Positions 26,190 to 37,690 of a stretch of DNA of 64,000 nucleotides are shown here, piece after piece. Numbering within the stretch: the first letter of the stretch is position 1; every line of letters begins with the position of its first letter. Under the pieces are notes generated by a model. The model did no database searches. It was not told the DNA's origin and saw only the letters and a list, made by a program, of their open reading frames with translations. A program made the translations under genes and the position numbers. Source of the DNA: Perca fluviatilis (Eukaryota; Chordata; Actinopteri; Perciformes; Percidae); NCBI RefSeq assembly GCF_010015445.1, contig NC_053115.1, positions 16,995,005 through 17,059,004 on the forward strand, given 5' to 3'.

Positions 26190-26670
26190 TAGTAGCCTGG
26201 CTCCGGGGATGGCGATGCTGAATTGTTTTGTTGGCTAGTCGGTCCACCACTTTGGTCCAGACCAAAATTTCTCAACAACTTTAGGATGGATTTCTATAAA
26301 TGTTTGTACAGACATTTGTGGTCTCCAGCGACAGAGCCCTACCTGGTGAGCCTCTTAGTTTTCCTCTAGCGCCACCATGAGGTTGACTTTTTAGTTCTTC
26401 AATGAAATATCTCAACAACTATTGGATGGTTTGCGGTAAAATTTGGTCCACACATTCATGGTTCACAGAGGATAATGTGTAAGAACTTTGATCTCCTGAC
26501 TTTTCATCTATGGCCACCATCTGGTCAAACTCTCCTTTTGTCGCACTCCAATTTATAACCAAATACCTGCAAAAATAATGACATTCCCATCAGCCTCAGC
26601 TGTACTTCCTCTTTAGTATGTTAGCATACTGATGTGAGCACCAAGTACAGTCTCACAGAGCCGCTAGCAT
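26190..26670. repeat. Teleost interspersed repeat ('CTCAACAACTATTGGATGG' family), copy 1
   Basis: Carries the phrases CTCAACAACTATTGGATGG, TTTGGTCCACACATTCATGG, CTAGCGCCACCATGAGGTTG and CAGCCTCAGCTGTACTTCC, ending in GCTAGCATGGCTGTAG. I recognise this as a high-copy percomorph repeat. A second copy is at 27690-28085. Confidence 0.65.
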
Positions 26671-27690
26671 GGCTGTAGATTCTTGTTTATGAAACAACAG
26701 AACAAAACCAAATATAATCAAGTACACAAATTCCCTAGTATAATAATATAATCCCAGTATGTACACATATTTACAACACATGCAGGTAACAAAAAGAGGT
26801 GGGGGGGGCACTTTCTACCCCCCTACTTCCAGCGCCCTTGACAAAACATGTATTTTAAAAATGTATTTTAAAACATGTTTATTTGTTTGTATGTTTGTAT
26901 GTACTTTAATTCGACCAACTGCATCTTTGTCACATCTATTAATACGCTACGGCAACTTGTATGAACAGAACTGTATGAGCAAAGAAACAGTGCATGTGTT
27001 TTTCCATCAGTGTCTGCCTGTGTTTTCATTATGTCATTTCTGCTAATAGAAATCTAATTAAGAAGAACTAAGTCTCTTAGAGAGGGGGCTTATGCCACCA
27101 ACGCTGCTTACCTAACTGACCTACCAACCTCGGTTTACATACATGTGAAATAGGAGCAGGTGTATGCTCACTAAATGGAAATGAATCTATCCATATGGAG
27201 TTGCCGATAAAAGTGTTTATTCAGTAGTTATGGCTGTATTATTTGATATTTTTGGGAGGTAAAGCAAAGTATTAAATCTAAACAAATTATAAAATGGGTG
27301 GGCAACAGGCCTTCACTCCATCTGCCATTTTTTTGCACAGACTTTAATGTGGTAGGAGTATACAATGCCATAATGCTCTGCTAATGACAATGTTCATGGT
27401 GTCCCTTAGGATTGCTTCATTGACTTCATAGAGTATGCGGCCGCTCTGAGCCTGGTGCTAAAGGGAGGAGTGAAGCAGAAGCTCCGCTGGTACTTTAAAC
27501 TGTATGATATAGATGGGAGTGGCTGCATCGACCGTGATGGGCTGCTTCAGATAATTAAGCTGCACATAAGCCTTCATGTTAAAGCTTGACATATGCTGGC
27601 TTAGTGACAAATCCCAAGTACTGTCCTGAAACAACCTGCTCAGACCACTCGGGCCTGAATGAGATACAAGCCACAGAGATCCCACCCACA
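26663..27690 (+). repeat. Segmental duplication unit carrying the decayed guca1-like exon
   Basis: Its left part (26663-26760) matches 23280-23380, and its right part (26870-27690) matches 24450-25070, i.e. the end of intron 1, exon 2 and the start of intron 2 of the guca1-like gene. The region 26663-27240 is copied again at 28065-28610. Exon 1 and the promoter are missing from the copy. Confidence 0.75.
27410..27559 (+). pseudogene. Duplicated, decayed exon 2 of the guca1-like gene
   Basis: A 150-base copy of exon 2 (24778-24927) with about five substitutions. The frame has no stop, but the EF2 loop Gly becomes Cys (DCFIDF), Val becomes Ala, and GluGlu of the EF3 loop end becomes AspGly. 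The donor GTACAC is changed to CTGCAC, so normal splicing is lost; the acceptor AG is retained behind a shortened pyrimidine tract. No other exons accompany it. Partial segmental duplicate, almost certainly non-functional. Confidence 0.85.
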
Positions 27691-28085
27691 TTGTAGTTTT
27701 CCTCCAGCACCACAATGAGTTTGACCTTTTAGTCCTTTATTGAAAAATTGTGACAGCTGTTGGATGGTTTGCTACAAAATTTGGTCCACACATTCATGGT
27801 CCACATAGGAGGATTTGTAAGAAGTTTTTATATCCTGACTTTTCATATAGCACCACCATCTTACCTTTTATCACATATGGATGCGAATCCATTAGCCTCA
27901 ACTGTACTTCCTGTTTAGTGCCAATTAGCAAATGTTAGCATGCTATTACGCTAAAGTAACACGTAAAAATGGAAAACCTTATACTTGCTTAACATCAACA
28001 TGCTAGTATTATCATAGTAAGCATGTTAGCATACTGATTTGAGCACCAAGTACAGTCTCACAGAGCTGCTAGCATGGCTGTAGTC
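27690..28085. repeat. Teleost interspersed repeat, copy 2
   Basis: Second, diverged copy of the repeat at 26190-26670, with TTTGGTCCACACATTCATGG and AGCAAATGTTAGCATGCTA, again ending in GCTAGCATGGCTGTAG. It sits at the junction between the duplicated segments. Confidence 0.6.
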
Positions 28086-28610
28086 TTGTTTATGAAACAA
28101 CAGAACAGAACCAAATATAATCGCATTCTTAGTATACTTAGTATAATACTACTATCCCAGCATGTACACATATATACAAAACATATAGGTAACAAAAAGA
28201 GGGGGGGGGGGGCTTCCCTACTTTCTACCCCCCCTAATTCCAGCGCCCTTGACAAAAACATGTATGTTTATTTGTTTGTATGTTTGTATGAACTTTAATT
28301 CCACCAATTAATCTATGTCACGTCTATTAATATGCTATGGCAACTTGTATGAGCAAAGAAACTGGTTAATCTAATTTTTTTTTAAACAGTGCATGTGTTT
28401 TTCCTTCAGTGTCTTTATTACATTATTTCTGCTAATAAAAATAATTAAGACGAACTAAGTCTCTTAGAGAGGGAGCTTATCCCACCAACGCTGCTTACCT
28501 AACTGACCTACCAACCTCTGTTTACATACGTGTGAAATAGGAGCAGGTGTATGCTCACTAAATGGGAATGAATCTCCATATAGAGCTTCTAATAAAAGTT
28601 TATTCAGACA
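28065..28610 (+). repeat. Third, truncated copy of the duplicated segment
   Basis: Matches 26663-27240: the GTACACATAT stretch, AGAGG followed by a G-run, CCAGCGCCCTTGACAAA and CTAACTGACCTACCAACCTC. It lacks any exon copy. A G-run at about 28202-28212 varies in length between copies. Confidence 0.75.
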
Positions 28611-30290
28611 AATGGCTGTGGACTAATCTCTGGGTCATTGTCAAAGTATAGCACGGTTGTTCTGTTTTTCCTCACATATTAATGAGCCAGCAAAGACTTT
28701 CCCTCTATCTCAAATATTAGATTAGACATTTTGCTTTAAAGTTGCATTCAATGAAAGGACACATACTTTGTACTTGGTAAAAAAGGTGGTGCAGCTGCAT
28801 CATCTGTTGGACTCCAGCTGAAATGACACACAGTATGATTTCTGTCCAATGTCCATTACGTGCCATCATTACATTGAATATTGATATTGATATTAAATAT
28901 ATACATATTTACTGTAGGTAAAACCTACTACCAGTAAAATTCAGAGATCCATTAACTTCCTTACTTGTAGTGTTTTATATACTGTACATAAACTAACCTG
29001 AGGTTTCGCTTCTTCTGAGCCAGTACAGAGAGGTATTTTTTATAAAGCCTTCATAGCAAAGCTGTTTGACAATTTTAATGAATTAGATGTACTGTGGTGT
29101 ATTTTATAATAAACAACTTAATACAAGTTATAATATATATAATAAAAGTACCTTAATCAATATCATGTTCCCCTTGTTCTTTAATCAGCCGCTGGTCTGA
29201 ACCTTTACCATTTGAATGATTATTTCAGGGTTGTGCATTTGCAATTATTTCCCTTAAGTTGTCCTTCAAATTGACCACTGAAAACTAAATAACGACTAGC
29301 TAGAAAAAGCTAACAACTGTTGCATTTTTTTAACAACTCTGACAATTACTGTTGTTCTACAGTTGTAGATTCCCCAGCATTAGACAGTCTGTAGTCTGAG
29401 GTTTTCCTGAATTAAAGTTCCACATTAGACTAGGACTCTGTCAAGTTTGTTAGCTGGATAGTTTATATTTGGCAAAAAGCATATACAGCATTAATATAAT
29501 CTATTTAATTGTTTTTATCCCTTTAAATAATCATCTGGTGACCCCTTTATGTTACATTTCTGTTGGGACCCCTTGGGCGGATTCTGACCCTGGGTCCTTC
29601 ATTCTTTGTGATGCTAAGCTACTACTATGACTTACTTGGACCCAAAACAACCCAACACACCCAGCCACTATAGGCTCAGACAACCATCATCCCAGAATGC
29701 AAAAAAAATGCATCACACACACATGGCAACAGGCTCATTATGGATAGGCTAGCCTACTATGCCGAAACCAGGAAACCCAAAGACAAATTTGCACAGCTGG
29801 ATGTCGGACACACGCTCCCAAATTTATGAGTAGTTTCAGGGAGTGGCTTGTTATTGTCGGGCTGTTTGGCTACCATTAGCCTAGTGACAGGATCATCATC
29901 AACCGTCCACTTGTCTTGTGCCACTTCATAGTGAATGTGCTGTTCTTTTCTATGGAAACTCCCACTTTGACTGCCAGTTGCCAGATGAGTCATATGTCTA
30001 AATATTGTCTTCTAGAATGTAGGCCAATTTATGAATAGCCTATGTCTAGACCACTTATATTACACCCTTAAGACAAACAGTATTTGTTTTCTTAACACTC
30101 TTCAAAGCAAATGAAATAATAGAAACATATAGCCTAAATAGGTTGGAAAAAATAGTAATCAATTGTATGAACATCAGTGGAAGAAAAATAATACAAAGAG
30201 GGTTGGGTGATTGGGATGATTCAGTAAATCTAATTCCCTGGAGAGAAAAATAATCCTCCCAAAATGTCTCAAAATGTGTGTTAGCCTAAA
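28611..30290. other. Intergenic region, no gene recognised
   Basis: AT-rich, without recognisable coding homology or RNA gene. Small open frames show no family features. Confidence 0.5.
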
Positions 30291-30914
30291 ACAGTGGTTC
30301 TCAACCTTTTCTGTGCCAGCGCCCCCCTATCCACTATCCAGGTCCCTAACGCCCCCCATCAAATATTATGTGTGCTAATTGCCCCGAAAAATAATGATTA
30401 CGCCCTAATATAGGCCTATTATTGTTGTTACTATTGTTATAAAAAATAATCAAAAATTCAAATCATTGAATGACAAACACCACATGTATTAGTTTCCCAT
30501 GTATCAAAAAAGCCATGTGAATAGAATGTATATATATATACAGGTTTTTAAAAAGAATGCAACCATTTGACATTCAAATTAAATAACAGCAGCCAATCAC
30601 AACGACTAGATATGTAACATTCAAACTATAATTAGGTATTATCAAAAGGCCTGCTGCATGGTGTGAACCTCAGCACATTTAGAAGATGACTATAATTTGA
30701 ATGTCCTTTTTTGTTTGTGATGTGACTTTGGGTGTCATGAAATGGCTTTAAATAAAATGTATTATTATGCTTATTATTATTATTACAAACACCAGTAGCC
30801 AATCAGAAACAGCTAGCAATTTCACATTCAAATCTATTTTTCATTCAAATCTAAAATCAAATTGTTCCAACGGAAAACAAGCTGGCACTTATCAAGGGGT
30901 AAAAGCAGAAGGAT

Positions 30915-30916
<2 letters not shown>

Positions 30917-31003
<87 letters not shown>
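30917..31003. repeat. (CA)n microsatellite
   Basis: Pure CA dinucleotide run; open frames on both strands through it are artefacts. Confidence 0.97.
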
Positions 31004-31005
<2 letters not shown>

Positions 31006-31099
31006 TTTTGGTGATGACCCACGACTTGAAGAACGACACCTACTGCCGAATGGAAATAAGTTTACAACCTTTGAAAGTTAGTGAGAGCCGTTTTTTAAT

Positions 31100-31175
31100 G
31101 CTTAGAAGAGTCTAGGTTAGAATAGTCTAGGTTAGAAGAGTATATGTTAGAAGAGTCTAGGTTAGAAGAGTAGAT
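31100..31175. repeat. 15-bp minisatellite
   Basis: About five copies of a 15-base unit close to TCTAGGTTAGAAGAG, with point variants (TATATGTTAGAAGAG). Confidence 0.85.
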
Positions 31176-32119
31176 GTTTGCCATCGCCTGTCTTGCGAGT
31201 AAATAGCAGAAAAAACGTTTGGAGAAAACGCAACCCCACATCCCGCTGTGTTTTGATGAGGTGTGAGAGTCTCGTACAGTAAACAGTGACATCAATGCCT
31301 CTATCGCTTCCATAAGAAAGTTTTAAAACCCCAAACACAAGCTCTGAACTGGCCGTGAGTTTGGGGAACAGCTGACTGTTTGCCAAACAACAACGCACAG
31401 TCGATATCTCTCGCACGTCTCTTTTCTTTCTCTCTTTCTCCGTGAAATGAAGCTGCATTCAGGTACAGTAGGAAACGTTGTGTTCTATAAACCATCTGAC
31501 GAAAAACTGTTACTGTGAAATATAAAGTCTACTTGTGCTACATTGGGGGGGTTAAAGAACACAACAGGACGTCGCGGCGATTGCTTTTTTTTCTTATCTG
31601 AACGCAGCTTCACGTAGTAGCTACAGAGCTCATTTAAGATGATGCTCTTACTTCCCGTTTCTGTGAAGGCAGCACGGAGCTGCGCCAAACAAAGCTGACA
31701 GAAGCACAGAGAAGTTAGGATACCCGTCTCGTCCAGTTGCAGTGCTGTAAACTGGCAGCTTTTAATGTTGCAGACCACGGATTTTTTAATAGTTTAAGTG
31801 TAAACATGTATTGTTATTGTGAATCTTTGGTTTAAACTAGCTTTCAAACAAATGCCCCCCAAGGGCACCTCAACGCCCCCCTTTCCAAAATATTGCTTCC
31901 AACGCCCCCCATCATCTTCTGAACTCCCCCTGGGGGGCGGTACCGCCCATGTAGCATTTAAATGTGGTAAATAACATATGAATATTTCCATAAAGAGAAT
32001 CCCTGAGAGCCTTGGACTCTGTTGAAACTTTTAGGAAACACCTAAAGACTCTTCTTTTTAGACAAGCATTTAGTTAGCAATATGGCTTTGTATTGTATTT
32101 TATTTGTTGTTGTTTCTTT

Positions 32120-32215
32120 TATTTGTTCCGACTGTAAAGCACTTTGTGACCATTCTTGTCTGTGAAAGGTGATATATAAATAAATTTTACTTACTTACTT
32201 ACTTACTTACTATAA
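32120..32215 (+). mobile_element. LINE 3' tail with (TTAC)n terminus
   Basis: TGTAAAGCACTTTGTGACC ... GTGATATATAAATAAATTTT then repeated ACTT units: the end of a truncated non-LTR retrotransposon. Confidence 0.7.
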
Positions 32216-32394
32216 CTGTCTTGTGAGAAATCACTATCTTTACTAGGGAAACAGTTGTACATTTTTACTCCCCAACTTGTACATTAACTTTATCTATATC
32301 TGTTGAATCAGTTGTACATTTTATTTCCAAATTGTATATTTTTTAATATTGCTCGTGTAGTATTCAATTATTATTTAATGTATATTGTTTCCTA

Positions 32395-32515
32395 TTATTT
32401 AATGTATACTCTGTATGTGTGCTGTGTGTCTGATATTTTTGCTGCTGCAACACCATTATTTCCCATTTTTTGGGATCAATAAAAAAAATCTGATCTAATC
32501 TAATCTAAATAAACG
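32395..32515 (+). mobile_element. LINE 3' tail with (ATCTA)n terminus
   Basis: TGCTGCTGCAACACC ... TTTTGGGATCAATAAA ending in repeated TCTAA units, typical of Rex/L2-type fish LINE ends. It lies about 180 bases after another LINE tail. Confidence 0.65.
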
Positions 32516-32639
32516 TGTTTCAGATTTCGCTTTGCAAAAGCATTTAAGCTATTTGTCTATTTATGAGATTGGGATCACTGTATGTGACTAATTATTCTTG
32601 ACATCTCTGTGTCAGAAGTTGAGGTTGGCTTACAGCGAG

Positions 32640-32973
32640 TGAAATGCTCAGATGGGGGAAAAAAAATATATAAAGTGTCTTGTCCACGTGCTCTATGAAG
32701 AGCCATCCCCTCAGCTGCTCAGAAAAGGTGTGTTCGGCATGACGTCACGCCTGTACCTGAGTTTCGGTGAGGAGAGAGGAAGGGCCAAGCCGCGGTGAAC
32801 AGCACCTCGAGATAAACTGTTGTTATTCTCACCCATCTTCGTCCAAGTGATTCGCGGTGAACTTTTTTCTTAGAGGGAATCTGTAGGAGTTTGGCCATTT
32901 GCAGAGGAAACACGTCTTCATCTCCAGCTGCTGGTTAGCAGGCAGTCCTCTCCGACTTCCTGGTTCGCCACAG
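32640..32973 (+). promoter_or_regulatory. irf6: irf6 promoter and non-coding first exon
   Basis: A TATATAAA box lies at 32667-32674 and a perfect cyclic-AMP response element TGACGTCA at 32740-32747. A first exon ends at 32973 (CGCCACAG then GTATGC). Transcription would start near 32700, which places the CRE-like site just downstream of the start. The acceptor for the coding exon is at 33307-33308. Assignment rests on motif spacing and splice signals only. Confidence 0.55.
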
Positions 32974-33309
32974 GTATGCTATGTGTGTCGTTCTTTAGTA
33001 TCGTGTTCTGTCGCTTTGTTTAGTTGAGTTTGAGTAGGCCTATGCTGTAGCCTATTTTTTTTTGTCACATTGAAAGATACGGTGTCAAACAATCAAACAC
33101 TATCCAACCGTCAATCAGCTGCAGTAGCCTAATGTGACAAAAAAAGTAAATAATGTACAGGTCAACGAGACGCGCGGGATTTCTGTGAACACGGCATTGT
33201 TGTTTGCCAATGAGAAATGCATATCAAAGCTTTCTGGCTGTTGGGGAAATGAGAGTAACCATAGGCCTATACAGTGGACTGACCGGTTTGTGCTGTCTTG
33301 TCAGTCAGG

Positions 33310-36300
33310 ATGTCGGTCACCCCTCGACGGGTCCGTCTGAAGCCCTGGCTGGTCGCTCAGGTGGACAGCGGCCGATACCCGGGTCTGGTGTGGATTGACC
33401 GTGAGGCCATGCGCTTCAGGATCCCATGGAAACACGCTACACGACACACACCCCAGCACGAGGACGAGGACACCATATTTAAGGTTAACACTGTTAACCT
33501 ACACTTGATGTAATGGTAACAAAAAGTTCAGCCGTTGAGGAATGTGTGTCATTTGTTTGTAAAGGGTTTGTTTACCTGAAGGCAGATAGTCAGAACCTGT
33601 TTTGGCAGAGCTGCGCATGCAGGGAATGGGAGCGGGGTGCTCGCATTTGTTTAGTCCATATGTTTGCATTCCATATTTAAGTAAGGTTTATACTGGTTCA
33701 GACCGGTTGATGATTTTTGCATATTGCTGGAGCAACATCTGGTTTTGCAACCCAGTTACATAAGGCCTCTCTGCTCTCCCTGGCTTCCAGCATTAGGAAA
33801 GCCATGTGGGTGTATAGGGCATTTAGAAAAAGTAGGTACTGACATTGGGTCTATATTTGTGTTGCTGCAATAAAAGGTAGAAGACAGTGATGTGATGTTA
33901 GGACACCTTGAGAAAAAAAAAAAGAAAAAAAAAGAAGAGACAAAACAGGGCGATATTGATACCTCCGCTCTGTTTAAATGTTCCTGCAGGCGTGGGCTGT
34001 GGAGACCGGGAAGTTCCAAGAGGGAGTTGATGAACCTGATCCTGCAAAGTGGAAAGCTCAGCTTAGATGTGCCCTGAACAAAAGTCGAGAATTTAACCTG
34101 GTCTATGATGGCACCAAAGAGGTCCCCATGAATCCTTTGAAGATATATGATGTCTGCGAAATCCCACAGCCCCTCAGCAACCAAGGTAAATAAGAGCTGG
34201 TTGAATATGACAGACTTTCTTCACAATTTATTACAATTTTTCCTCCATTTCACTTAATTTCGTAATACTTAACCCACAGGCTCCTCAGACGCTGGTTCAT
34301 GGACTCCGCATGAGGAAGATGGTGGAGAGGAAGATATTCCAGATACACCAGAGTCTCTCCCTCCATACCCATCCAATGGTAAATGACCTCTCCTCATGCA
34401 TTACGCATGTATTCTTTATTTCCTGATAGTACATCCAAAAGCAAAGCAATTCAGTTTTATTGCTGTTAACAGCGAATTGATTCTCCTATTTCCTCATCTA
34501 GGCACCAGTCCCTCTCCTCTCATTATGTGGTCTCCCATGAGCCCAGAGTCTTCCATGCAGCCTTCCAGTTGTCCCCCTTCTAATGGGGTCTGGCCCAAAG
34601 AGGAGCCTGTTAAAATCTGGCCTAAAGAGGAGCCTGTGGATGTGGAGATGCACCCCACACCCCCGAGTGACATGCCTTCTGCTCCTCTGCCTGATCACTC
34701 AATGCAGCCCCCTCCTCTACCCGACGCCATGTTTGCCTCTCCAGAAATGTGGATCAGTTCCCTCCCGAGTAAGTAGACTCATGTTCTGTTGTTGAAATCC
34801 AACGATCGCAACACATCATTAAGGAGACAGTTCACCGAAAAGCACCAACTAATTTTTTTCCTGTTTCCCAGGCTGCAGTCAGTCAATTCAGATAGATTAG
34901 GGGAACAGGCTGATGAGGTGTGGGGCACCTGCTGTAGCTTTGGGGATAGCTACTATAGCGCAACCCAGTCCTAATACCGCTGGGTATTGTAGTTTTTATT
35001 AAATGATACCCAAGAAACGAGTAAATAGTCCCTTTTGTTGAGGGCTATTTTTTTAGATGTGATTTGGTGAGTAGTTACAGCAGCAGGACGGTGTATGTGG
35101 GATTGCCTCAAAATAAACTACAGTGGCCGTGTTCATCGTAAAAAAGGAATATGTCAGCCAGTGAAACAATGTGGCTCATTGATGTGTTTGTAATGGTTTT
35201 TGGACAACGGTGGTGGTCTATGACAGAGAAATAGGCCACACAGCCAGTACTTGTTAGAAGGATCCATTAATTTCTTGACAGTAAGACATTTACAGGAAGA
35301 TTGACCTACACTTAATATTTCCAAATCTTGAGGGCACTTCAGGTACAGGGGGAGAAGTTCATGTTTTTTGGGTGATTTGTCCATCTTTAAATTGATCATA
35401 ACTTCATCAAAAATGGTTTTAACATGTGCCTACATTTGTCTCTGACCCAGTGACGGACCTGGAGGTACAGTTCCTGTACAGAGGGAAGGAGATGTGTCCC
35501 ACCGCGAACGTCAGTAACCCGCAGGGCTGCAGGCTGTTCTACGGAGACCTCGGCCCCATGGTCAACCAGGAGGAGCTGTTCGGGCCGGTAAACCTGGAAC
35601 AGCTGCGCTTTCCGACCACAGAGCACATTACCAACGACAAGCAAAGGGTTTTCACTAACCGCCTGCTGGACGTGATGGACAGAGGCCTAATCCTGGAGGT
35701 CAGTGGTCACGATATCTATGCAGTGCGTCTCTGCCAGTGCAAGGTGTACTGGTCCGGTCCATGTGCTCCAAATCCAAATGCTCCAAATCTTATAGAGCGC
35801 CAGAGGAAGGTCAAACTCTTTTGCTTGGAGTCTTTTCTCAGTGGTAAGTAGGTTTCTCACTTTTATTGGGACAATTGGTTAAACAACTTGAGTTATATGT
35901 GGGTTTTATTTTATTTATGGTCTTTGCAGCTCTTAAATACTTAATAAATAGGAATTCTAATACTAATAAATCTGTTTGTATGGTGTGCAGGAGTGATAAC
36001 CCACCAGCGCAGCCAGACATCAACCCCTCCTCACTTTGAAATCAACCTGTGTTTTGGAGAGGAGTGGCCTGATGGGAGGCCCAAAGAGAGGAAACTTATC
36101 ATGGTTCAGGTGAGAAATGTTGTTTGTAACAAGAAGAAATTAATCTTTGTTCTCATCACGGGACGATACAGGCCAGTAATCAGCAGTCTGACTCTTCCCT
36201 TCAGATCTGTACATGAACAAACTTTATCTCTGTATACAGCAGTTGGAAAGAATAGTTTACTCAGTAGGAATATTAATCTGCACAATATTTCACGGTTTGA

Positions 36301-36817
36301 AATTCTTTTGCATGACAATTATTTTTTTATAAAAGACACAAGTGGGAAATCTCTTCTATTTAAACATAACTTGTGATGCTTAAACATATTATTTATTAAG
36401 GAAATAAAAGCTGCTAATTTAACTTAAGCTGCAGCTCTACACCTTTTTTCCACAACTCTCATATTTCTCCTCTCATACTGAGGAACCACTGTTCATCTTT
36501 GTTGCATGTGAACTGCAGGACTGTCGAAAGGCTGTACTTTTAGGATTCGCAGACTGTGTGACTCATACTGGTCCTCTGTCCTGCAGATTGTTCCAGTGGT
36601 GGCCCGTATGATAAGCGAGATGTTTTCTGGAGACAACACGCGATCCTTCGACAGCGGCAGTGTTCGCCTGCAGATCTCAATCCCAGATATCAAAGACAAC
36701 ATAGTGACCCACCTAAAGCAGCTGTACTGCCTGCTGCAGACCCACCAGGGCCAGGACGGCTGGGCGTTGCCTCCCAGCTCAGGCCTGAACATCGTCCAGG
36801 CTCTGCAGGGACAGTGA
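33310..36817 (+). CDS. irf6: Interferon regulatory factor 6
   Basis: IRF6 is a DNA-binding transcription factor that controls epithelial (periderm/keratinocyte) differentiation. Seven coding exons join in frame: 33310-33483, 33990-34185, 34280-34378, 34502-34768, 35451-35843, 35991-36109 and 36587-36817, giving 492 aa (human about 467). The N-terminal winged-helix domain carries the Trp-rich signature: [64 protein letters not shown] Pro/Ser-rich linker follows, longer than in mammals. The IRF-association domain starts at WISSLPMTDLEV and includes [47 protein letters not shown] and [16 protein letters not shown]. These match IRF6 better than its relative IRF5. The exon 5/6 junction splits the Met codon of LPMTD. 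A poly(A) signal AATAAA lies at 37669-37674. Confidence 0.95.
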
Positions 36818-37690
36818 AGCAGCCCGCACTGTGAACTGAACACATATCGCTGTATGTTTTTACACTGCTATTGCATTACCTACTGTTAGCAAAGAAGTAC
36901 TTATGTGTAATCATATTTAGAAGTGTGCACACCATACTGTAGGATTCTTATTCTTTTCTCTGGTAATGTGCTGTGACAATGTGGATTCTCTATATAGAAG
37001 TAGTGCTTTCAAGCCTTGATCACTCTGCGTTAACTGTGCAGTAACCACAGACGGATGTGGTGGCTGCATGAGCCAAAGTCCTGCTTGCTGAAAGGGAACA
37101 TTAACGTAGTTAATGAGTTACAGAAATCCTCCTGTGCTTTATTTATCCAAAACGGGTCAGTGATTACCAAACTTTGCTGGATTCAAGAAACGGCGCAGAA
37201 TACCTTTTACCTTTTGACCTCCATATCAAATGTTTTGATGTTGGATAAACTCTAGGCAAATAACAATTTAAGTATGGATGGTTTTCTTCCATTCATTTAT
37301 GACTAAACAGTCCATCTGTACTCTGCTGTTTTGAGATCCATTTATTCTGCCAGCACATGTAATTAGGTGTTTCAATTGTTTGTAACAAATGTTTGACAAA
37401 AAGTCTTTCCATTTGACAGAAGTATCACGTTTTCTGGTTACCTGGCCTGCAGTTTTGTCTTCAGTTTTATTTTTACATCTATATTGGCAGATATTTTTGT
37501 ATTCATAGCTTTGATTTTTAAGCCATTTATTATATCCAGGCAGCCATTTAACTAAACAACATTCAGCTATATTGATTTGTTTTATTATAGATACCACTGC
37601 ACTTTGGGCTGCTGAATAATGTTTCACATCTAGCTGAATTCATCCTGTGATTGTATGTTTATTTTATCAATAAAAAAAATGTCAAAATAA
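36818..37690 (+). other. irf6: irf6 3'UTR
   Basis: From the TGA at 36815-36817 to the AATAAA at 37669-37674. The minus-strand open frame at 37268-37627 (119 aa) lies within it and has no recognisable features. Confidence 0.55.

Larger units (their letters stand above)
30292..31960. mobile_element. hAT-like element remnants (AGTGGTTCTCAACC and GCCCCCC blocks)
   Basis: The left end CAGTGGTTCTCAACCTTTT followed by GCGCCCCCCT is typical of fish hAT-derived non-autonomous elements. A similar GC-rich block at 31850-31955 (AACGCCCCCCATCATCTTCT, GGGGGGCGGTACCGCCC) is in the same orientation and may be the far end of the same element. No matching right terminus or target duplication was found, so extent is uncertain. 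Confidence 0.45.
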
